A stretch of 26,763 bases of DNA from Pelagophyceae sp. CCMP2097 (lineage: Eukaryota > Sar > Pelagophyceae): positions 429,948-456,710 of the forward strand of contig MU657192.1 in NCBI GenBank assembly GCA_026770575.1. Direction: 5' to 3'. Below the pieces are notes generated by a model. It searched no databases. It saw only the letters and a program-made list of their open reading frames with translations, and was not told where the DNA came from. A program made the position numbers and the translations under genes. Below, one piece after another: positions 19,756-26,763 of this stretch; the first letter of the stretch is position 1, and every line of letters starts with the position of its first letter.

Positions 19756-22700
19756 TCAGCGCTTCCAGGCCCCGGAGACGCGCAAGTCCGGGAAGTACTG
19801 CTTGAACTTGATCGGTTCCAGCCGGAGCGCTTTTTCGTAGACGGCAGGCCTGCAAAGCGCGTGTTTGGGTTCCCGCCACCGGGTTTTCCAAAAGGCGCTG
19901 CTGCCGACGCTTCCACGTGCGCCCTTCGCAGCGCCTCCGCGAGCGCCCCGAGCTGCTTGGCGTCGAGGGAGTGCGTTTGCGTTGCGGCGCGGGCGCCGAC
20001 TGCTTTGAGGAAAAGGGGAGCTTCGGCGTGCGAAATTGCAAAGGCCCTCGCGATCAGCGCCAGCTGCGGCCCGTCGAACTCTTGCAAAACTTCCAGACCG
20101 CGCTTCGCCAAAGCCTCGAAGAGGCCCGGGGCCGGGAAGCGGACGGCGGCAAAGGCCCAGGCCACCTACATATTTGAAGATTGTGCCTCATCATTCGGCT
20201 CCGCAGAGGCACCTCTGCGAGTTCGTGGGGCTTGAACCGTGAAATGTCGGCCTCGACGCGCAGCGCGATGGCCTCGAAGACGTCGTGGTCGTGGATTCGA
20301 AGGGGCATGGCAAAAGCTGCTGCCAGCGAGGTCAATGTCGAAGGCGACTGCGGGCCACGCAGCGCCGCGGGCACCTAGAGACACCGTCTGGGCTTTTGCA
20401 AAGGGGCCGTCGCAAGACCCCCTGCAGCACCCGGTGCGCCGCTTTCCAGACTCTGCGTCTCGCCACTTTCCCGACTCTGCGTCTCGCCACTTTTCGCGTC
20501 GCAGAGACGCCGAGAATAACGGCCGTCGCGACCGCTTTGAAGAGCGCGTCGGCGTCGAGGCGGGCGCTGGAGAACGCCCAGGCGAGGCAGGCGAGTTCCG
20601 AGGCGTGGAAGAGGTGCGCGGTGCTTTCTGCTCGGAAAGCGATGCCCTCAAAAAGATCGAGCACCGAATCGCGCTCGAAAAGAGGCACCTCCGCGCCGTA
20701 AGCGTCCGCGCCGTCCGGCGGAGCGTTGCCGTCCGGCGCGTCGGCCGGAGCGTCGTCGGCGACGCCTGCTCGCGAAAAGGCCCAGGCCGTGACGGCCAAC
20801 GCTCGCGGCGTAAAAGTCGCCACCCTCAAGACTGCTTCAACGGCCACGCACTCGAACAACGCCGGCGCGGAGACGCGCGCCTTGGCAAAGGACCAGACCT
20901 GCGCGAGGCGTATGCGGGGGGCTTGCGAGGGCTTGCGAGGGATCCCCAACGACTTACCAAAGTCGCCATCTCCTGCTCATTGCACTCGTTCAACATGCGC
21001 GGCGCCGTTTGAGCGACGGCCTCGAAGAGGTCCGGCGCGTCGACCCCCGCAGTGGCGTAGGCCCACGCGGTGTTTGAGAGGTCCTGCGCGTTGAACGAGT
21101 TTATAAAGGGCGGCGCTTCGATGGCCACCTTTTCGAATAGCGCCAACGCCGCAGAAGACGAGGCGCCGGCCCTTGCAAAAGCCCAGACGGTGTTTGCAAC
21201 GTCTCGCGCTTTGAAAAGATGGAGCTTATTCAACGCTTCAAGTGCAAGGGCTTGAAACAAAGCCGGCGCTTGGATCGCCGCTTTCGAAAACGCCCACGCG
21301 ACCGTCGCGAGGTCGCGCGCCGTAAACGCCTCGAGTTTGACCGGCGCTTTGAGAGCCATGGCGGCGAATAAATCTGTTGAAGCGTCGTCGCCGCCGCTCG
21401 CGCGCGCGTAGGCCCAGGAGACTTCGGCGTAGTCGCGCGGCCGGAAGAATTCCATTTGAGCGATGCAGCGCTTTGCGAGTTTCTCGAAGAGCAACGGCGC
21501 GGATACGTCGGCCTTGCTGAATGCCCAGACGATTGAAGAAACGTCTCTCGCGCCAAGCCTCGCCAGATACCTCGGCGCTGCAACGACGTCGTCCGCGCAC
21601 AAGCGGAACAAAGCCGCGTCGGGCTGCGGGGCGGCGGCGCAGGCGCGGAGGAACGTGGAGAGCTCTGGTCCTTGGAATTCGAGCAGGCGTCGCGGGTCGA
21701 AATCCGGCTGCGAATCCGGCTGCGAAACGTTTCCGAAATGCGGTGCCACGGCCTCGTATGCGGCGGCGAGGAGCTCGGGCGGCGCGCCGGTGGTGTTGGC
21801 GCCAGAGGTGGACCACCATAAAACGGCAGAGAGTTCCTAAGTGTGGCCGGTTTCATGAACGTGCCCGTAACGTTTCCCTCTCCCTTTCCAAGACGCACCC
21901 TCGGGTGCAATTTCGCCAAGTCACCGGACCGGAGCCTCCTGCCGACGGTGTCCAGCGCGACGCGCGCGGCGGGCGCGTCGATCTTGGACAAGGACCAGCA
22001 TAGCGCTGCTAAATGATCCCCTCTGAGAGATCTCGCGTCCACCGACACTGTTAAAGTCTTTGCCAGCTTCTCCAACCTCAAGTCCTCTGCGAAGTGGGCT
22101 TGGCCTTTGCGCGGGGTTTGGGCCATCTTGGCGATTCGGCTGATGCACGTCATCAAGTTAACGGCATTGAAATCCGCGCCGTGCCGTTCAAAAAGCAACA
22201 GAACATCTGCAGCGGTCCACGCCTCGAGGATCTCCGCGTTCAAAGCGCGGCACCGCAACAGCTGCAGCTCAGACGCGGTGAAGACTTGTTCACCCAAGTC
22301 TGCGGCTTGAAATGCACGCAAGATGTCATTGTTTAAAGCGCGATGACGCCACATGTTTAAAGCGCGATGACGCCACAGCTTTTTGAAGTCAAAGCCATCT
22401 TCGGCCATCGCGCGGAAACGCAAACACGCGGTGCGATCGTCATTCCCACGGCCCGTCCGCAGCAAGCCTTCCAAACAAGGGAGGAAAACACGAATCCAAC
22501 CGGCCACCAACGCACCCGCGTGCGCTCGCAACGCCTTCAAATGCAACGCGCCGCCGTCTTCGCCAACGGCTAAACGCCGTCTTCGAGCGTTGCCGATGGC
22601 GCGCAGGCCGCGTCTGGCGTCGCTCGCGCCGCCGAGCGCTCGCTGGACGTCGCCCACTGTTGTTGACGCCGCCAAGTCGGCACACAGAGCCTGCCACGCA

Positions 22701-23038
22701 CCACCGCGCCGTAGATGCGCCGGCGGCGGCGGCGGCGGCGTCTGGGCGCCGTCCGTTTGGGCGCCGTCCGTTTGGGCGCCGTCCGTTTGGGCGCCGTCCG
22801 TTTGGGCACCGTGGTCCGCGCGGCCATGCTCGCCCGGCGCCGGCGCCGTGACGGCGGCGCCCGCAGCGGGGCCGCGGGGCGTCGCCGGGCCCGCAACGGG
22901 CGTCGTGAAAGTCACGGCGTCCGGCGGCGCGCGGCCGCGGAGCGCGTCCGGTGCGCCGCGGCGCGCCGGTGCGTCCGACGCGCCGCGGCGCCCCGGCGTT
23001 ACGGCGCGGCGCGCCGCTCGCGCGGCGCGCAGCATCAT
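19756..23038 (-). CDS. Octotricopeptide (OPR)-type helical repeat protein, organelle-targeted
   Basis: Six exons on the minus strand: 23038-21899, 21836-20958, 20898-20491, 20374-20213, 20165-19909 and 19849-19756 (TGA). The sum is 2940 nt, 979 aa, and all phases close. The start MMLRAARAARRAVTPGRR is Arg/Ala-rich without acids, typical of a mitochondrial or plastid presequence. A five-fold GAQTD repeat and a proline run follow (residues about 76-105). From about residue 440 there are about twelve 37-38 residue helical repeats with motif 'F-x-x-rdLAxxaWAFaxAxvxAPxLFexxA', ending KFKQYFPDLRVSGAWKR. Such proteins bind organelle RNA and affect its stability, splicing or translation (family knowledge). 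No RAP domain is visible. The donor at 20490 is the least certain junction. A 24 bp tandem duplication repeats WRHRALN at 22331-22378. Confidence 0.85.
22331..22378. repeat. 24 bp in-frame tandem duplication in the OPR gene
   Basis: Two near-perfect 24 bp units (GTTTAAAGCGCGATGACGCC plus ACAT) give the repeated peptide WRHRALN twice, separated by one residue. The length is a multiple of three, so the reading frame is preserved. Confidence 0.85.
22740..22812. repeat. 15 bp in-frame repeat coding GAQTD
   Basis: Five units of GCGCCGTCCGTTTGG (plus strand) encode GAQTD five times on the minus strand, next to a run of prolines. This is a low-complexity linker between the presequence and the folded part, probably variable in copy number. 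Confidence 0.85.
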
Positions 23039-23364
23039 CGCACGAGCTGCCGGCGCCGCTGCGCGCGCTCCATGGCTCCGCGCAACGAGGAGGGCGGGCG
23101 CTCCCGAGCGCGAGTGTGACGTTCGATATCGCCGAGTGCGTTTAGCGAAGCCACCGTGAAAAACATGTACACTCGAGCTCGCAGAGTCAGGTGCCAGTGT
23201 GTGACCACGCAGCCGGCGCGCGACCTTCCCGGACGTCGACCGAGGGCCTCGATCGAAGGCCTCGCTTGCCGTGCTCGAACGGCTTTGAAGGAGCGTAGGG
23301 ATCCTGACGAGCAAAGTCGCACCGGTACCATTCCGACGATGGCAATCATAGGTTGCGCCTTACG
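23039..23364. other. Upstream region of the OPR gene
   Basis: Roughly 325 bp between the OPR start codon and the MYND relic. It presumably holds the minus-strand promoter. I see no TATA box, repeat or convincing ORF. Confidence 0.35.
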
Positions 23365-23525
23365 ACGGACGCGCCGGCCGCCGCTCAAAAGCCCCGCTGC
23401 GTTATGCGCCGGAAAGCGAGCCCTGCGCCACTCCTGCTATAAAGAGTGCCAGGTCGGGAGACTGGAAGCGAGGGCACAACGAGGCGTGCAGGCCGCCGCG
23501 TTCACCAGGCTCCTCGAATCGGGTC
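23365..23525 (+). pseudogene. Short MYND-finger relic
   Basis: It aligns base by base with the intact gene at 26413. GACGCGCCGGCCGCCGCTC matches the N-terminal coding start; CGCTGCGTTATGCG corresponds to the first Cys pair; GAGTGCCAGGTCGGGAGAC and TGGAAGCGAGGGCACAACGA correspond to CQVVDWKRGHN; CCAGGCTCCTCGAATCG corresponds to the FQDWLLDS segment. The middle of the finger is deleted and frames are broken, so it is not functional. Confidence 0.7.
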
Positions 23526-23766
23526 CGCCGGCGGATTTGCGGGGGAGCGTCTCTTCGTGCGCAGTTGACGTCGCGGTCTTCAGCTTCACACAACTCCCCC
23601 GCCTTACCGGCAAAGGCGCCTTTTGAAAATCGACTCGGACGAGTTATCGCGAGGGTCGTGAATGGTATGCGGGGCCTTCGCAGGCCTTTGGTTTCGGAGG
23701 CGGGGGCCTTTGGTCGCGGAGACAGGGCCTTTGGTTTGACTCGGAGGTCGGGCCGCCTTGGTTGGA

Positions 23767-25018
23767 CTAGGGTGAATGGCCGTTGTTGCTTGATGGTGTG
23801 TACGTCTCCCCCAAAATATACTTCTGCACGACCAGCAGCAGCAGCGCGCCGTCGTCGCAGCCCGCCGCGACTTCGACCTGAAGCAAAGAGGGTCCGGAGC
23901 GCGCAAGGTTGAAAAAAGGGCGCAAGGTTGAAAAAAGGGCGCGCGGCAGGTTTTCGAAACGCACGCGGATGTGCTGCGCACCGTTTCGATTCCAGGCGTC
24001 GGCCTCTGGCGCCGGTTTGCCCTTTCGGAACCACCCCGGACTGTCGTTGTAGCTTTGCCTCCGCAGAGCGGTGTCGTCGAGGCCGAAACCTTGAGCTTTC
24101 GCCACGACTTTCTCAAATCCAGTCTTCTCGGAACCCAGCACGACAGTCGCTTTAAAGGCGTAAGGGTCGCCGCACCCGTTCGCCGTGACGACGTCGTAGC
24201 GACAGAGTTCGTCGAGGTGCTCCTCGTGGGCCTTTCGCTTTGCGGCGTAGACGAGGTCCAAGGGAGGAAAAGCGTTCAACTTGGCCAACGAATCCTCGTT
24301 CGACGAAGTATGTGGGATCCAGTGGTCGTTGCTTGCCTGGGCGTACAAAAATCCATTCGAAGTACGGCCGAGGCGGTGGCCCAAAGAAGTGGCTTTCTGG
24401 TTCCGCCAATTCGGATTCGGAGTGGTAACGGCCGCCTTTCGAAAAGGCGAGCAAGTTCTGCCGGTAGTGTGCATATTCGCCACGACCGGGCCGTTTGCGT
24501 CTTCGCCTTTGAAAAGTGTGGCGTCGGTGTACTCTCGTTTGATGAAGTATTCGACGGGCGAGACCTTCTCCGCAATGCCCTCAACCACCAAGCCTTCGCC
24601 GTTGCCAATTGCGCGGCGGATGGCCACGGACTGGACCTACGAAAAGGCCTGCGAGTCCCACCCCCGCTCTTTTGCCTGCGGGTCCCATGCCCACTTTGGT
24701 GTCCCATGCCCGCTTTGGTGTCCCATTTCCGCTCTGGTCGCGTACCGTGCTCGTTTTCCTGTCGGCGTCTTTGACTAATAATGCCTTAGATAACATATCG
24801 TCCTCAAAGTAACCCTCCAGCGGCGCCAACTCCGGCGGACCGAAGATGTAATACACCGTCGGAGCGCCGCCGACGCGGCCCGTCCCCGCGGGTTCGCGGT
24901 CCATCTCCTCGGCCTCCAGACCCTCGCGGGCGGGGTGGAAGAGCTCCGTGCCGGGCGCCTCTCTGGCGAACGCCTCGCCCCAGTTCCCCACCTCGGACGC
25001 GCAGCAGCAGCAGGCCAT
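23767..25018 (-). CDS. Predicted protein, possibly tubby/LURP-one-like fold
   Basis: Three exons: 25018-24746 (starts MACCCCASEVGNWG), 24636-23965 and 23877-23767 (TAG at 23769-23767), 351 aa, all junctions phase 0. Donors GTACGC and GTGCGT; acceptors TCGTAG and TTCAG. The four Cys after the start Met suggest possible palmitoylation. SKALLVKDADRKTST-VQSVAIRR, then IAEKVSPVEYFIKREYTDA, and a C-terminal hydrophobic helix VEVAAGCDDGALLLLVV resemble the beta-barrel plus buried helix of LURP-one/tubby-like proteins. This is from memory and weak. An in-frame ATG at 25273 would add 85 low-complexity residues; I prefer 25018. Intron 1 carries 20 bp tandem repeats and intron 2 a 20 bp tandem duplication. 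Confidence 0.6.
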
Positions 25019-25394
25019 CGCCTTGCCTTGCAGGATTTGATTAGCGATTAAACCTCGCTGCCGAGCCTCAGCGGTCGGGCCATCCCTGGCCGTCAACCCT
25101 GCCTGTCCCGCCCCATTGGGCTGCCTCGCGTGGTGTTCGTGTGGGTGTTGGTTCTCGGTGCCAGGCGCCTCAACGCTTCGCTCTCGGTGGGGAAGAGGTA
25201 GCTGGCGGTTCTTGCGTCGAAATCGGCAGGTGCCAACGACACAGGCTGCGTCTCGGTCACGCGGGTGGGTCATCCGGTCGAAACACTGGATATGTGCGCC
25301 GGGGGGGTTCTTCGGTCAGAGACGCTGATGCGACCTGTCCGGCGGGTTTTCTCCTTGTCAGGAAGAAGGGCGGGTCGTGGGCCGTCCTGTAGGC
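25019..25394. other. Upstream region of the minus-strand gene
   Basis: Probable promoter and 5' UTR of the gene starting at 25018. An upstream ATG (25273) is in frame. No other gene, repeat or promoter motif can be supported. Confidence 0.35.
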
Positions 25395-25395
25395 C

Positions 25396-25720
25396 TCTTT
25401 GGGTCTCTTCCGACGCGGGCTTCATTGGCCTCGGTGGGTGCATAGTCCTCGTTGGGTCTCTTCCGACACGGGCTTCATTGGCCTCGGCGGGGGCGTGGGC
25501 TTTGGTGTGGGCACGGGTGTCCCTCGGTTGGGCCGTGGGCCGCCCTGTAGGCCTCGTTGGGTCTCTTCCGACGCGGGCTTCATTGGCCTCGGTGGGTGCA
25601 TAGTCCTCGTTGGGTCTCTTCCGGCACGGGCTTCATTGGCCTCGGCGGGTTAGTCCTCATTGGGTCTCTTCCAACACGGGCTTCATTGGCCTCGGTGGGT
25701 GCGAACGGGGTGGGGTTGGG
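25396..25720 (+). repeat. 54 bp minisatellite with a higher-order unit
   Basis: Five copies of TTGGGTCTCTTCC followed by an ACACGGGCTTCATTGGCCTC-type segment, starting near 25398, 25452, 25557, 25611 and 25660. Copies 1-2 and 3-4 each form a pair preceded by GTGGGCCGYCCTGTAGGCCT, so the array has a higher-order period of about 159 bp. Open frames across it are a by-product of the 54 bp period. Confidence 0.85.
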
Positions 25721-26097
25721 CGTCCGGGCTCTTCGGCTGGCGGCGGCGCCGCGGGGTGGGCGCCTCGGCACTAGGGCGCCAAATAAACGGGGCACTTCGG
25801 TGGTTCTGCTTTTCGCGTCGCCAACGGCGGGAACGTACGCCAACCTGCTTCAAGTTTCCGACGCGATCAACAGCCCTTCGCCAAAAAGTTCCAAACTAAG
25901 TCTTTCTGAATGATTCTTTCTGAAGCCTTTGAGCTGTGTGACTCACGGTGTGAGCGAGTTCGCGCGCCGTTACTTCGAAGTTACGGTCCCGGGACGTAAC
26001 GTTTCCGGTGCGCGCCCTTCTTAAACGTCGACCGAGGGGCCTCTTCAGAAAGGCTTCGCCTGACTTGATCAAACGACTTTCAAGAAGAATGGGGACC
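25721..26097. other. Intergenic region before the MYND gene
   Basis: A frame at about 25780-25913 reads protein-like (VVLLFASPTAGTYANLLQVS, stop TGA) but has no start or splice context and no recognised family. The rest shows no gene. Possibly a relic exon. Confidence 0.3.
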
Positions 26098-26137
26098 GGT
26101 ATAGGAATTCCTATAGAATTCCTATAGGAAGTCCTTT

Positions 26138-26313
26138 CCCCTACAATTGTATTGGATTCAGGATCCCCTATTGGATTCCAACCTTCTTCTGAACTTTTTC
26201 ACACTTTTTAAAGCTCTTGGATTGGTGCAAAAGTGCTTTTTCTGAACAAATTGCATTTTCAAGCCCTCTCATTGGCCATTCCGAATCCAATAGGGAGCCG
26301 AATCCAATAGGGG
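26138..26313 (-). mobile_element. 176 bp MITE-like element, copy 2
   Basis: Reverse-complement copy of 17007-17182, bounded by CCCCTA near 26138 and GAATCCAATAGGGG at 26300-26313. An 8 bp ACAATTGT-type insertion interrupts the outer sub-terminal repeat here, but the inner one in copy 1. It is flanked on both sides by palindromic TATAGGAATTCCTATA motifs (26098-26130 and 26324-26357). Confidence 0.8.
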
Positions 26314-26412
26314 ACGGAACTTCCTATAGGAATTCCTATACTATAGGAATTCCTATCCCTCCCAAGGAACCAATGCCATTCCGCTCATTGAAATCTCAGG
26401 TCGCCGCGCACG

Positions 26413-26763
26413 ATGGACACGCCGGTCGTCGCCCCGAAGCCCTGTTGCGTCTGCGACGCGCCCGGAGGCAAGCACTGCACCTCTTGCAAATCCCGGTACT
26501 ACTGCGGCAAGGCATGCCAGGTCGTCGACTGGAAGCGCGGGCACAACAAGGTGTGCAAGGACCTCGCCGCCGAATTCCAGGACTGGCTCCTCGACTCGCT
26601 CATGCCGGCAAAGAAACAAAAGGAGGAGCCGGCCATCGTCGCGGACGTCGCGCCGGCGGACGGCGCCGAGGCGGCGGCGCGCTTACCGGCTGTGCGGACG
26701 GCCAAGGTGGGCGAGGCCAGCGCGGTGAAAGACGACGTACCGGACTGGCGCGGCACTTGCGCC
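26413..26763 (+). CDS. MYND-type zinc-finger protein, cut by window end
   Basis: ATG at 26413; 117 residues are visible with no stop before the edge. The MYND finger spans residues about 11-49: CCVCDAPGGKHCTSCKSRYY, CGKACQVVDWKRGHNKVC, matching C-x2-C...C-x2-C-x4-YC-x3-C...H-x3-C. This is a two-zinc fold that usually binds proline-rich peptides of partner proteins. An acidic/basic linker follows (SLMPAKKQKEEPAIVADVAP) and the window ends in DWRGTCA. In pelagophyte relatives I recall this linker leading to a RING-like segment and Sel1 repeats, but that part is not visible here. The gene belongs to a multicopy family: two broken relatives lie at 14045-15823 and 23365-23525. The MITE-like copy 2 lies 100 bp upstream, in the likely promoter. 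Confidence 0.85.
   Translation, partial: MDTPVVAPKPCCVCDAPGGKHCTSCKSRYYCGKACQVVDWKRGHNKVCKDLAAEFQDWLLDSLMPAKKQKEEPAIVADVAPADGAEAAARLPAVRTAKVGEASAVKDDVPDWRGTCA

Noticed and set aside
20166..20651. Minus-strand 161-residue frame as a separate gene
   Set aside because: It overlaps exons 3 and 4 of the OPR gene in another frame. The OPR frame keeps the repeat motif and all phases close.
21463..23159. Plus-strand frames opposite the OPR gene (125, 160 and 258 residues)
   Set aside because: They are shadows of a GC-rich coding strand with Arg/Pro/Ala composition and no family resemblance.

Overview
The window looks like nuclear DNA of a GC-rich unicellular stramenopile alga, most likely a pelagophyte near Aureococcus. 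This is an inference from MYND-finger protein families, an octotricopeptide-repeat (OPR) organelle protein, a CASTOR/POLLUX-type channel and many small GT-AG or GC-AG introns. There are no bacterial operons, rRNA, tRNA or CRISPR. I built the gene models by hand, joining exons wherever reading frame, splice sites and family alignment agreed.

Layout. (1) 343-13467, plus strand: a CASTOR/POLLUX/DMI1-like ion channel with about 20 exons. Its third, sixth, tenth and twelfth long introns (about 5.9, 0.8, 1.9 and 0.6 kb) are packed with degenerate GC-rich tandem arrays. Composite repeat blocks are mirrored as kilobase-scale inverted repeats inside and between introns. One intron ends in a strikingly AT-rich island. 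(2) 13468-15823: a minus-strand MYND-finger pseudogene broken by a short insertion and by a 1.3 kb element with hairpin-type inverted ends. (3) 15830-19755: transposon-rich intergenic DNA. It holds an AT-rich element, a 176 bp MITE-like element joined to a transposase-like coding remnant, a 33-bp-TIR foldback element and a second copy of a 378 bp repeat. (4) 19756-23038, minus: an intact six-exon OPR gene of about 979 aa. (5) 23365-23525: a second MYND relic. (6) 23767-25018, minus: a three-exon protein, tentatively a tubby/LURP-one-like fold. (7) 25019-26412: a 54 bp minisatellite and the second MITE-like copy. (8) 26413 to the window end, plus: an intact MYND-finger gene, cut by the edge.

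The intact genes have unrelated roles: membrane ion conduction, organelle RNA metabolism, a possible lipid or membrane protein, and a zinc-finger scaffold. I see no shared pathway. The main interest is intron and repeat biology. All 26 modelled acceptors read AG|G. Three introns start with GC. A shared decamer sits about 20 nt inside three introns of two genes, and several introns carry short tandem repeats at the 3' splice site. The large repeat arrays sit inside introns without breaking the channel reading frame.
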